This document shows positions 44,886 through 53,293 of a stretch of 64,000 bases of DNA, piece after piece. A program made the translations under genes and the position numbers. Numbering within the stretch: position 1 is the first letter of the stretch; every line of letters begins with the position of its first letter. The notes below the pieces were generated by a model. The model did not search any database, was not told the origin of the DNA, and worked only from the letters and a program-made list of their open reading frames with translations. The stretch comes from Puniceibacterium sp. IMCC21224 (GTDB lineage Bacteria; Pseudomonadota; Alphaproteobacteria; Rhodobacterales; Rhodobacteraceae): contig NZ_LDPY01000001.1 in the NCBI RefSeq assembly GCF_001038505.1, forward strand, positions 4,030,001 to 4,094,000, in the 5' to 3' direction.

Positions 44886-45889
44886 GCCGAGCCTTCCTTG
44901 CCAAGAATGACGCAACTCCTCAGGCCGTCGTCGCTGCCCGCGATCACGGCTGCATACGGTCCGCTGGCATAGCCCTTTCGCCATGCCATGTCGGCCAGTC
45001 CGACAAGGATTGGCATTGTCGCCGCTCCGACGTCGCCAATGCAATCTGCAGGATGGACGATCGTCAACTCCTCGAAAAGACGGGACCAAAGCAGTCCCCA
45101 TTCATGGAACTTGCCCTCTTCGCCATTCAGGTCGATGTAGACAGAGGCGATGTCGGATGCCTGCAATCCGGATTCGTCCAAGGCGGTCATTACGGCGGAT
45201 GTATAGCCTTCGGACACATTGGGAATATCTCCGAAAAGCGTTCCTGGCTCGGTCGCCGTGCCACATCCGAGCACTGCCAGGCTTTGGCGCGAAGTTGATC
45301 GTCCCGTGAGCACGATTGCGCCACAGGCTTCTCCTGGGATCAGACCGCGCGGCCGCGTCGTGTCCCGGACCCGGTCCTCCTGTTCCAGCGACTCGATGAT
45401 GTCCAGGGACAGCAGCGAATCCAGCCCCACGATAAAGCGGGGCGTGTCCGGGTCGATCCTGATGACGTTCTGCAACCTTTTGAGAATTAAACCCAATCCG
45501 GCCGGCCCGGTCTCCGACACCTCGATATTCACGCTTGGGCGTGACTTGCGCAGACGGTCGGAGAAATCGTTGACTTTGTTTCCGCCGAATCGCGAAGGGT
45601 GGCGGCCTGCAAGGGGGGCGAGGAACGTTATGCTCGCCCGTTCCACGCGCTGCAGGCCGGAGTCCTGGGCCGCCTCGTTCAATACGTTCGAGAGCAGCAG
45701 ATCGGCTTCTGGCAGGGCTTTTTCGAAGAGGGGCAAAGGAGCTGTCGTCAGAGGAGCGCCCCAGCGATCAAAAAGGTCTGCGCTCTGAACATAGCCGTCA
45801 AGTCCGCATCGAATCGCGGCACAGCTTGCTGCAGCCGAGCAGCCGACCGGCGTACACATCCCTGTACCGTGAATATAGCCTATCACCAA
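44882..45889 (-). CDS. Thiolase-fold (beta-ketoacyl synthase-like) protein of T6SS cassette
   Basis: A 335-residue protein resembling the N-terminal part of beta-ketoacyl synthases (GTGMCTPVG at the start, FIVGLDSLLSLDIIESL near 155, RGLIPGEACGAIVL near 185). The usual active-site Cys-His-His pattern is not clear, so it may not be a working synthase. Thiolase-like proteins occur in DUF2169-DUF4150 cassettes, with unknown role. The start codon is TTG 45889 (or GTG 45886). It is the first gene of the five-gene operon. Confidence 0.72.
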   Translation of the reverse strand: MVIGYIHGTGMCTPVGCSAAASCAAIRCGLDGYVQSADLFDRWGAPLTTAPLPLFEKALPEADLLLSNVLNEAAQDSGLQRVERASITFLAPLAGRHPSRFGGNKVNDFSDRLRKSRPSVNIEVSETGPAGLGLILKRLQNVIRIDPDTPRFIVGLDSLLSLDIIESLEQEDRVRDTTRPRGLIPGEACGAIVLTGRSTSRQSLAVLGCGTATEPGTLFGDIPNVSEGYTSAVMTALDESGLQASDIASVYIDLNGEEGKFHEWGLLWSRLFEELTIVHPADCIGDVGAATMPILVGLADMAWRKGYASGPYAAVIAGSDDGLRSCVILGKEGSA

Positions 45890-45964
45890 GAGCCGCCTCT
45901 TTCAGGCCTAATGTCAAATCCGGAATCGGGCTTATCGCCGGCCGCAAAAATCGACCTTTCCGAA

Positions 45965-46189
45965 TTATAGCAAAACTTCGGTCAAATGGCTCATAAAATC
46001 ACGCTTAGCAACTGTATCTTTCAGTGTGTCGAGGGTGCGGCAGCGCTCGATCGCGCTCATCACCTTCAACTGATCGAGGCTGATATGGCCCGCGTTGGCC
46101 GCCCGCCAAGCAGCGCCGTCGTGCTGTAAGCACGCCTCCGGCGTGAAGGCGCGGAAAATATCCGCAACCTCCAGCTTTGGCCGAGACAC
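45965..46189 (-). pseudogene. IS91-family transposase N-terminal fragment
   Basis: MSRPKLEVADIFRAF and WRAANAGHISLDQLKVMSAI followed by ERCRT match the beginning of IS91-type (Y2) transposases. After this the sequence leaves the family and stops, so the zinc finger and tyrosines are lost. Confidence 0.75.
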
Positions 46190-46195
46190 CGCAGT

Positions 46196-47085
46196 CTAAG
46201 AGGCGCCTTTCTTGCCCTTCCTGCGCTTCGCCGCGGTCAGATCGTCAAGCGGGCTTACCACCGCCGAGATCATGCCTGTGGCGACGCTGGCATACCGCGC
46301 CGTCGTGGTCAGTTTGGTATGCCCGAGCAGCGCCTGTATGACCCGGATGTCCACGCCACGTTCCAGAAGATGCGTCGCAAACGAATGGCGCAACGTGTGC
46401 AGCGTGACCGGCTTGATGATGCCTGCCGCCCGCGCCGCCTGCTTGAACAGCCGCGAAATCTGACGGGGAGGCAGGTGCCTGCAGCAATAGCCGGGGAAAA
46501 TGACCCGCTCAGGCCCCGCCACGCCTGCATCCTGACCAACAGGACGTTCTTTCCACCACTCACGCAACAGTCCCAGAATATTGGCGGGCAGCATCACATT
46601 GCGATCCTTGCGACCCTTCGCCTGCACGATGCGGATGATGTTTTGGGCACCATCGATATCGCCGACCCGCAACCGGACGACCTCGCCGGCGCGCATGCCG
46701 CAGCCATAGGCCAGCGACAGCATCACCCGTGCCTTCAGGCTCGTGCCATGAGCAGGAGGCGCTTTACCTCGTCGCGGCTCAGAACCAGCGGCACCTTGAC
46801 GGGCTCCTTGAGGCTGAAAACCTCCGCCACAAGATCATGCCGTCGGAGCGTCACGCGGAGCAGAAACTTCACCCCGGTCATCGTCTGGTTGCGCGTGCAG
46901 ATACTCGTCCCACTCTCGATCAGATGCTGCTGGAAATCCCGCAAATCATCCGGTGTCGCTGTCTCCGGGGAGCGCCCAAGCCAGGCCGCAAACCGCTTGC
47001 AGGCCCGCAAGTGGCTGGCCTGCGACGCCGATCCGAGGTTGCGCGCCGACATATCCGCGATCATGCGCGCGCGAAGGGGTGTCAT
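46196..47085 (-). pseudogene. Tyrosine recombinase linked to IS91, frameshifted
   Basis: Site-specific recombinase of about 295 residues in two frames. The N-terminal part (MTPLRARMIADMSARNL to DEVKRLLLMAR) is followed, after a one-base shift near 46738, by LKARVMLSLAYGCGMRAGEV with the catalytic Arg, then HTLRHSFATHLL (His-x-x-Arg), LGHTKLTTTARY (His and Tyr nucleophile). All catalytic residues are present, so only the shift inactivates it. It lies 6 bases from the IS91 fragment, the usual pair. Confidence 0.82.
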
Positions 47086-47286
47086 CGGTTTGGAATGCTG
47101 AACATTGATGGGAAAATCCTCTGTTAATCGAGGCAAGATCACCTCGACCAACAGCACGCACCCAACCTCGGAAACCGCGAAACAAAACCCGCTTCAGCGC
47201 AACGCCCGACACACAGAGCCAATATCGCGAAGCGATTTAGTGCTCGAGCCCAAAATGATCAATGCTGCACGGAGCACGAACGTCAG

Positions 47287-48609
47287 CTATTCGGATTCTA
47301 CGGCCAGGCGTCTGACCAAAACCAAGATCAGTATCACTGCAATGAACAGAAACACCGCACCGACAATCCACGCGATAGGTGTAGAGTAAATTTCAGCGAC
47401 AGTTCCGGCCAAAACCAGACCCAATGCGGCCCCCAACTGTTGTATCAGCGATCTCAGAGATAGCATGGTCGACCGCTGACGGTCTTCTACACAGCGATGC
47501 AGAATGCTGTTGGCCGGCGTCTCAGAGACACCAAGGACCACAGAATACAGGACGAATACTGTCACAAAGCCGATGATACTGCCTTGCAACGCCAATGCGA
47601 TCTGAACGCCCGCCAAGCAAGCAAAGGTCGCAGCCAGCGTCATGGCGTGCCGCCGCCTGAAAATCCGGCTGATGTGCGCAGACAGAGATGCGCCGAAAGC
47701 GATGGAGAAGAAATAGGTCGCAGTGACGACACCGATGACGGTGTTGGCGTAGCCCTCATCCAGCATGGGTTTTGCATGGGTCGGCCAGATCACCTCGACT
47801 GGGTTGGTTGCCATCAGAAAGAAGGCCAACGCTGCCAGCAGTATCGACAGAGCGGGATGTTTAAGAGCCAAAAGGCTCGCGTCCTTTATCACCGTTGGGA
47901 CATTGGCGAAGCCGTGCAGGAGAGCAGTAACGTCTCTGGGACGCGGTTTTTCGACAATGGCGAACATCGTGAACACAAACACGCCCAACATCACACCAAA
48001 GCTTGCCAGGTAGGACACATCATAGATGCTGAACCCGAGGCTTTTTGCGACCTCGCCCAAAATATCGGGCAGAAGACCTCCCACGACGGCGCCAATGGCC
48101 AACCCTACGGCGTTAGCCCATTGCGCTTTGGCCAGTGCGGGCTGGACATCCACATCAGGTGCTGCGGCCTTGAACGTTTCGACAAACCACGCATCAAGCG
48201 TGCCTGACCTGAGCGCGCGTCCAAAACCGATGAATGCAAATGAAAGCGCCAGAACATGGAAATCACTGGTCGAGAGAAAGAGCACGAGCGAAATCAAGCT
48301 GGCGACAACCGCCGTCAAAAAGACCGGCTTGCGGCCAATGCTGTCGGCGAGACCACCGAACGGCAGCTCCATCACCATCGTCGTGAGCGAGTAGACCCCG
48401 AAGAGAAGCGAGATTTGAACCAGGTCCATGCCACGGTCAGTCAATGCCAGTGCAACAACGGCGACTGTCAGCCCCATCGCAAAACGGTCAAGGAACTGGT
48501 GAATCTGAAACACGCGAATGTGCCGTCGCGCTGACGGGTTCAGTGCTGCAAAAGAGAACTCTATTTCGGAGGCCATCTTTGCAGCATCGACGTTGCTGTC
48601 GACATCCAC
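47287..48609 (-). CDS. MFS transporter
   Basis: Membrane transporter of the major facilitator superfamily, 440 residues, with about twelve hydrophobic segments. The signature GGLADSIGRKPVFLTA (residues 84-99) between segments 2 and 3 is the G-x-x-x-D-x-x-G-R-K motif; a related loop ISRIFRRRHAMT is found in the second half. The start GTG 48609 follows GAGG; a shorter start at residue 12 is possible. It is flanked by mobile elements on both sides, probably cargo. Substrate not recognisable; drug or metabolite efflux is typical. Confidence 0.8.
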   Translation of the reverse strand: MDVDSNVDAAKMASEIEFSFAALNPSARRHIRVFQIHQFLDRFAMGLTVAVVALALTDRGMDLVQISLLFGVYSLTTMVMELPFGGLADSIGRKPVFLTAVVASLISLVLFLSTSDFHVLALSFAFIGFGRALRSGTLDAWFVETFKAAAPDVDVQPALAKAQWANAVGLAIGAVVGGLLPDILGEVAKSLGFSIYDVSYLASFGVMLGVFVFTMFAIVEKPRPRDVTALLHGFANVPTVIKDASLLALKHPALSILLAALAFFLMATNPVEVIWPTHAKPMLDEGYANTVIGVVTATYFFSIAFGASLSAHISRIFRRRHAMTLAATFACLAGVQIALALQGSIIGFVTVFVLYSVVLGVSETPANSILHRCVEDRQRSTMLSLRSLIQQLGAALGLVLAGTVAEIYSTPIAWIVGAVFLFIAVILILVLVRRLAVESE

Positions 48610-48823
48610 AATACCTCAGGTGAGCCGGAACCTATACCGCGCACGACAAAGCGGACGTTCGAAAAGGCGCACAGAACGGCAGCAAAGGTCCGCCCTGCCG
48701 AGCTTCACCCTTCGAAAATACTGCGCGATCGATGAATGGCCGGTCTCGTGAAGCTGCACCGCAGCGTTCCAGCGTGAAGGCAATGGCAGCATTGGGCCGA
48801 CACCCTCCCAAATAGCTTAAGAC

Positions 48824-49155
48824 TCACAAATCTTCCCGCCATTTAACGGCAGTCATTTGGAGCCAGCTGGGCAGGAGCGGCTTCAAAGTTGTTGTCAGAT
48901 CTTCACTGGAGGCGCTTCGGATCAGATTGAGGACCTGTTTGTCATCGCGGCTCAGTGCTCGTTTCGGCCAGGCGCCCTTGATGCCATCAACCGCCTGCGC
49001 GAATCCCTCGGTCCATCGGTACGCTCTGCGTCAGCATCGGATAATGTGTCGACGAGGTCCAGAACCGATTCCGGATCATGGGAGAGAGGCGCCGCCCATC
49101 GGTCCGCCCACAACAGCGTTCCTCTCGGATCACCTGTAGTTGGCCGATCCATAAG
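48824..49155 (-). pseudogene. C-terminal fragment of an unknown protein, frameshifted
   Basis: Two frames join: GDPRGTLLWADRWAAPLSHD then DPESVLDLVDTLSDADAERT in one, and VDGIKGAWPKRALSRDDKQV with LNLIRSASSEDLTTTLKPLL and a WREDL end in the other. The upstream part was removed where the long-repeat IS begins at 49161. I do not recognise the family. The 214-base stretch 48610-48823 after it has no gene that I see. Confidence 0.4.
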
Positions 49156-49160
49156 ACAAG

Positions 49161-49242
49161 TTGTCCGTCGTCATATAAAATGGGACATCAGAGCGGCTTG
49201 AGCATTGGAGGCTCTGGCTCGTTTGTGTGATTGATTATGCGG
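49161..49242. repeat. Left 82-bp inverted repeat
   Basis: Begins TTGTCCGTCGTCATATAAAA and matches the complement of 51472-51553 at all 82 positions. Confidence 0.92.
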
Positions 49243-49281
49243 TGGACTTGCCACGCAAAAGTTCCGGTCTCTCAGCTCATG

Positions 49282-50139
49282 TTAGGCAGCCCGTCTCTCG
49301 AAAGCCAAGGGACTTTTCCCGCCAAGGGATGAATGCCGTCTTCGCGGGTTGTAGAACCCATTGATGTATTGGAATATTGCTCCTTCTGCTTGTCTGCGGG
49401 TCGCCCATTTCTGACGCCAGATCAGTTCGGCTTTCAGAGATTTGAAGAAGGTCTCGACCATGGAATTGTCATAACAATTTCCCTTGCCGCTCATTGAGAC
49501 CAGAAATCCATGCTGCTTCAGACTTTTCTGATAGTCACCTGAACAGTATTGAGAGCCACGATCCGTATGATGGATACAGCCTTTGGGTGGCTTTCGCAGC
49601 CCTACTGCCATGTCTAATGCCTTGATGGCCAGGTCCCGCTTCATCCGGTTACTGACCGCCCAGCCAATGACCCGGCGGGAGTAAAGATCGATGATCACTG
49701 CCAAATACAGCCATCCCTCGCTCGTCCAGATGTAGGAAATGTCCCCTGCCCATTTTTGGTTTGGGCCATCAGCAGAGAAGTCCTGATCAAGAAAGTTGGG
49801 GGCGACATTGAAGGCGTGATTGCTGTTAGTCGTGACTTTATGTTTACGGGTTCGAATAACCTTGATCGCGTTCTCACGCATCAACCGGCCTACCCGGCGG
49901 TGCCCGACAACAAGACCGAGATCGCGCAGTTCCTCCGTCATGCGAGGTCGGCCGTAGCTTTGCAGGCTAAGGCGGTGTTGTTCTCTGATATGGGCCAACA
50001 GCACCATGTCATCTCGCTGGCTTCGGCTGATAGGGCGGATCTTCCAGGCGCGAAACCCACGGGAAGTTACCCGCAAAACGCGGCATAGAAACTCAATGGG
50101 CCAGATCTTCTTCCAGGTGTCGATAAAGGCAAACCTCAC
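49282..50139 (-). CDS. IS3 OrfB transposase (element B)
   Basis: Integrase-core transposase of 285 residues with an N-terminal helical region (CRVLRVTSRGFRAWK) and the DDE residues in WAGDISYIWTSEG (D), IHHTDRGSQYCS (D) and DNSMVETFFKSLK (E). The tail YNPRRRHSSLGGKSP is typical. It overlaps OrfA by four bases. In IS3 elements the active OrfAB fusion is made by a -1 ribosomal shift at an A-rich slippery site; TTAAAGAAG near the OrfA end would serve. Confidence 0.92.
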   Translation of the reverse strand: MRFAFIDTWKKIWPIEFLCRVLRVTSRGFRAWKIRPISRSQRDDMVLLAHIREQHRLSLQSYGRPRMTEELRDLGLVVGHRRVGRLMRENAIKVIRTRKHKVTTNSNHAFNVAPNFLDQDFSADGPNQKWAGDISYIWTSEGWLYLAVIIDLYSRRVIGWAVSNRMKRDLAIKALDMAVGLRKPPKGCIHHTDRGSQYCSGDYQKSLKQHGFLVSMSGKGNCYDNSMVETFFKSLKAELIWRQKWATRRQAEGAIFQYINGFYNPRRRHSSLGGKSPLAFERRAA

Positions 50140-50411
50140 GCCTTTTGGCCTGCGAAGAAGATCGTCGCCTTCTTTAACACTTCCCTCTCCTCGCGGAGTA
50201 GCCGGTTCTCTTTGCGAAGGCGGGCGTTCTCCTTCTCCACATCCTCATGCGGGCCGGACATCAGGTCATCATTCTGATGGTGTTGAACCCACTTGTTCAG
50301 TGTCGAAACACCAACCCCTAAATCAGACGCAATCTGAGGTCGCGTCAGTCCACTGCTTGTTGCAATGCGAACCGCATCACGTCTGAACTCGTCGCTGTAT
50401 CTTGGTGCCAA
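50136..50411 (-). CDS. IS3 OrfA (element B)
   Basis: DNA-binding protein of 91 residues with helix-turn-helix LTRPQIASDLGVGVSTLNKW (residues 22-41) and a C-terminal leucine-zipper-like helix VEKENARLRKENRLLREE. It recognises the IS ends and regulates OrfB. The ATG is at 50411 and the stop overlaps the OrfB start (ATGA). Intact. Confidence 0.92.
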   Translation of the reverse strand: MAPRYSDEFRRDAVRIATSSGLTRPQIASDLGVGVSTLNKWVQHHQNDDLMSGPHEDVEKENARLRKENRLLREEREVLKKATIFFAGQKA

Positions 50412-50498
50412 TTTGTGTCTCCTTCATTGCGAATATCGCTCGAAAGAGACCGGAACTAAATCGGGACAAGTCCAGACAGGGGCTGGGGAGGTGGAGGA

Positions 50499-51479
50499 AT
50501 GAGATACCCTGCAACCGAGAAGCTTGAGATCATCCGCACCGTTGAAGGTTCGCATCTGCCCACCAAAATGACGCTGGATATGCTGGGCATTCCGCGCACG
50601 GCTTTCTACCGCTGGTATGATCGCTACGTCGAGGGCGGGTTCGATGCGCTGGCCGATCGGTCTCCTCGACCAGGGTCGGTCTGGAATCGAATACCCCAAG
50701 ACCGGCGCGATGACCTGATCGAGTTTGCGTTAGAACATGAGGCGCTGACGACACGTGAACTGGCGGTCAAATACACCGATGAGAACCGGTATTTTATCTC
50801 GGAATCATCGGCTTACCGCATTCTTAAAGCAGCTGATCTGATCACGGCGCCGGACTATGTGGTGATCAAGGCCGCGGACGAGTTCACGGACAAGACCACG
50901 GCCATCCATCAGCTCTGGCAGACCGACTTCACCTACTTCAAGATCATCGGCTGGGGCTGGTATTACCTGTCCACCATCCTCGACGACTACAGCCGCTACA
51001 TCATCGCCTGGAAGCTTTGCACAAACATGCGGGCCGAGGACGTGACGGACACGATTGAACTGGCTCTGAGCGCATCGGGCTGTGACCAAGCCGTCGTCCG
51101 GCACAAGCCGCGCCTGCTGAGTGACAACGGGGCCTGCTACATCTCTGGCGACCTCGCCAAGTGGTTGGGAAATCAAAAAATGGGCCACGTTCGCGGGGCA
51201 CCATTCCATCCGCAAACCCAGGGCAAGATTGAGCGCTGGCACCAAACTATGAAGAACCGGGTTCTGCTGGAAAACTACTACCTGCCCGGCGATCTCGAAC
51301 GCCAGATCGGGGCCTTCGTAGAGTATTACAACAACGCGCGATACCACGAGAGTCTCAACAACGTCACGCCCGCCGACGTCTACTTTGGGCGCGACAAAGC
51401 CATCCTCAGAGAAAGGAAGAAGATCAAGATACTGACAATCCGCGAACGCCGCTTGCAACACCAAAAACAAGCCGCATAA
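50499..51479 (+). CDS. Integrase-core (IS481/IS3-type) transposase of the long-repeat IS
   Basis: Transposase of 326 residues. N-terminal helix-turn-helix (LTLDMLGIPRTAFYRWYDRY in part, residues 26-45), a second winged region (LTTRELAVKYTDENRYFIS), then an rve core with WQTDFTYFKIIGWGW (D), LLSDNGACYIS (D) and QGKIERWHQTMKN (E). Its last codons lie in the right inverted repeat. The IS3 insertion separates it from the left end and its native promoter, though GGAGG remains just before the ATG at 50499. Confidence 0.9.
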   Translation: MRYPATEKLEIIRTVEGSHLPTKMTLDMLGIPRTAFYRWYDRYVEGGFDALADRSPRPGSVWNRIPQDRRDDLIEFALEHEALTTRELAVKYTDENRYFISESSAYRILKAADLITAPDYVVIKAADEFTDKTTAIHQLWQTDFTYFKIIGWGWYYLSTILDDYSRYIIAWKLCTNMRAEDVTDTIELALSASGCDQAVVRHKPRLLSDNGACYISGDLAKWLGNQKMGHVRGAPFHPQTQGKIERWHQTMKNRVLLENYYLPGDLERQIGAFVEYYNNARYHESLNNVTPADVYFGRDKAILRERKKIKILTIRERRLQHQKQAA

Positions 51480-51553
51480 TCAATCACACAAACGAGCCAG
51501 AGCCTCCAATGCTCAAGCCGCTCTGATGTCCCATTTTATATGACGACGGACAA
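51472..51553. repeat. Right 82-bp inverted repeat
   Basis: Exact complement of 49161-49242. It contains the transposase stop codon. Confidence 0.92.
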
Positions 51554-51903
51554 TGGTAGCTTGTAACTGGCCGATGCCTGTGAGCGTGATTGCTTATATG
51601 AGGTTTCGGAAGGGGCAGTGGGAGTTCGTAACTTCCCACTGCCGCTCTTTGCCGCGTCGTTAACGGATTGCAGTCCTAGACGCTTATAAGAAGATGGTAG
51701 CCGTCACCTAAATATTATCCAGACATTAACAAGCCGTTGACTCTACTGTCCAGCTTAACCGATCTAGCCAGATTGCTGTCATAATAGTTCGGGCCTTCCG
51801 GCTAGTTAAGTATATAGGTCCCTTTCCAAAAGTAGCTCACAACGTAATCTGAACCAAAAAAATACGCTCAAAATCCGAATGCGCGAGAATTGAAAACCCA
51901 AAC
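51554..51903. other. 350-base AT-richer intergenic region with a hairpin
   Basis: No gene is recognised. A perfect 10-bp hairpin, GGCAGTGGGA / TCCCACTGCC with a 10-base loop, lies at 51614-51643. The base composition is lower in GC than the neighbouring genes. It follows the end of the minus-strand dehydrogenase gene, for which the hairpin might end transcription. Confidence 0.5.
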
Positions 51904-52908
51904 TTATAAGGTGGAAGCAATAACAGTGCGAGGCTCATCGCCATTCACTATCTTGATGGCGGTTACAATTGATAGTCGTCGCAGGTCTTCTACGCTCTCA
52001 GGGGAAAAAAATGCTGCATGAGGAGTGATGATGAGTCGCCCATTGAGCCACTCATCTCCATCGGTCCAAGCGCGAAGCAAAGGATGATTTAGATTGGGCG
52101 GCTCTTCGGCCAAGACGTCTAATCCAGCTCCCGCCAAACTTCCATCCTTCAATGCACTGAGCAGGGCTGAAAGATCAACAATTCCTCCGCGAGCTGTGTT
52201 AATTAGGATTGATCCCGGCTTGAAGTAAGCAAGAAGTTCTTGATTAACCAGATTTTTGGTACTCGATGTCAACGGGCAATGAAAGGATATGATGTCGCTT
52301 TGGCTGACAAGGCCCTGCAGAGAGTCGATCCGGTCCAAGCCGAGCGCAATGTCCTGTCCCGGTGCCGCATAAGGGTCGTAGAAACAGACGCGGATGCCAA
52401 AGGCCTTGGCGCGAAGCGCCAGAGCCGTACCAATCCAACCTAGGCCGACGATGCCAAGAGTTTGTCCCGAAAGGCGTGCTATGGGTGCGTTAGGGACCGC
52501 GAAGGGAGACCAAGCGCCGGTCCGCCTGATGCGCTCGGTTTGGACTGTTATGCCTCTGCGAAGATCGAGGATAAGTGCCATAGCATGATCAGCAATCTCT
52601 CGGGTGCCGTAATCCGGCACGTTGCAGACGGGTATTCCGCGCATAGCGCAGGCGCCGATGTCAATATGATCAGTGCCTACGCCCGCTTGTATCACGGCGC
52701 TCAGGGCGGGAAACTGAGATAGCTGGCACTCACTCAGCTTGTTCCGGCTGCGGCAATGAATGATCGCCACAACATCCGAAAGAAGCCCCTCTGGAAACGC
52801 GCCCTCTGACGGGGCGAGCGTGAGAAAGTTGTATTCGGGTCCTGCGATCGATGACTCGAGTGCCAAATCGGTGCCGAATTGCGGGTCTATGATGGCGATA
52901 GTAGGCAT
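51904..52908 (-). CDS. D-2-hydroxyacid dehydrogenase (CtBP-like type)
   Basis: NAD-dependent enzyme of 334 residues reducing a 2-oxo acid or oxidising a D-2-hydroxy acid. NAD motif GLGWIG at 155-160, catalytic Arg240 (NTARGG), Glu269 (LAEEP) and His297 (TPHAAF) are all present. The start is ATG 52908; a 13-base gap separates it from the DUF1850 gene, so it is the last gene of the TAXI-TRAP operon. It likely acts on the imported acid or a product of it. Confidence 0.88.
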   Translation of the reverse strand: MPTIAIIDPQFGTDLALESSIAGPEYNFLTLAPSEGAFPEGLLSDVVAIIHCRSRNKLSECQLSQFPALSAVIQAGVGTDHIDIGACAMRGIPVCNVPDYGTREIADHAMALILDLRRGITVQTERIRRTGAWSPFAVPNAPIARLSGQTLGIVGLGWIGTALALRAKAFGIRVCFYDPYAAPGQDIALGLDRIDSLQGLVSQSDIISFHCPLTSSTKNLVNQELLAYFKPGSILINTARGGIVDLSALLSALKDGSLAGAGLDVLAEEPPNLNHPLLRAWTDGDEWLNGRLIITPHAAFFSPESVEDLRRLSIVTAIKIVNGDEPRTVIASTL

Positions 52909-52921
52909 GTGAAAAGTCCAG

Positions 52922-53293
52922 TTAGAGATTTTCGTCGTAACAAGGGCTCAAGATGACAGGAACACCGGAACGGGTTCCAAAGTCGAAGCAGGTTTCCCCG
53001 GCACACAACTTCCAGGGTCCCGGCGTTGCACCCGATGCGGCAAGCCGAAGCGTCCGTTGCGGCAGAAGATTCGGCTTCCAAACCCACATTCCGTCGTCAA
53101 GCCTCGCACCCGGTCCGGGATCGACACCGGTGGCCGAGCCTGAGATCCGCGCCTGTGTCGGAACTAGGCCTTCGGAGGTGACAGCCCAATCCTCCTGCCA
53201 TACGATTTTCTCAATCGAATGTTCCCACGACAGGGTGAAGCTGGTCGCTGCAACTACAATTGTCTTGGCTGCCAGCGCGATGCACAGGTTCAT
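52922..53293 (-). CDS. DUF1850 protein of the TAXI-TRAP module
   Basis: A 123-residue protein of the DUF1850 family, with an N-terminal hydrophobic segment (residues 3-18, possible signal or anchor) and motifs FTLSWEHSIEKIVWQEDWAV and GARLDDGMWVW typical of the family. DUF1850 genes are often found beside the fused TRAP permease of TAXI systems; their role is not known. Its start overlaps the stop of the permease gene (ATGA), so it is coupled to it. Confidence 0.85.
   Translation of the reverse strand: MNLCIALAAKTIVVAATSFTLSWEHSIEKIVWQEDWAVTSEGLVPTQARISGSATGVDPGPGARLDDGMWVWKPNLLPQRTLRLAASGATPGPWKLCAGETCFDFGTRSGVPVILSPCYDENL

Larger units (their letters stand above)
49260..50457 (-). mobile_element. 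IS3-family element B, apparently intact
   Basis: A 1198-bp element with 13-bp inverted repeats AGTTCCGGTCTCT (49260-49272, complement at 50445-50457) and a 3-base target duplication AAA on both sides. It sits in the leader of the long-repeat IS, so it arrived later. Confidence 0.88.
49161..51553 (+). mobile_element. IS with 82-bp perfect inverted repeats, interrupted by an IS3 element
   Basis: The element runs between two identical 82-bp inverted repeats (49161-49242 and 51472-51553). Without the inner IS3 (49260-50457) it is about 1.2 kb and carries one transposase at 50499. No clear target duplication borders it. Confidence 0.85.

Noticed and set aside
41882..49160. Composite transposon bounded by inverted IS ends carrying the T6SS cassette
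   Set aside because: The inverted end at 49161 belongs to the single element 49161-51553, whose two 82-bp ends match each other perfectly. The end at 41771-41881 is more divergent and solitary, so a composite structure is not supported directly.
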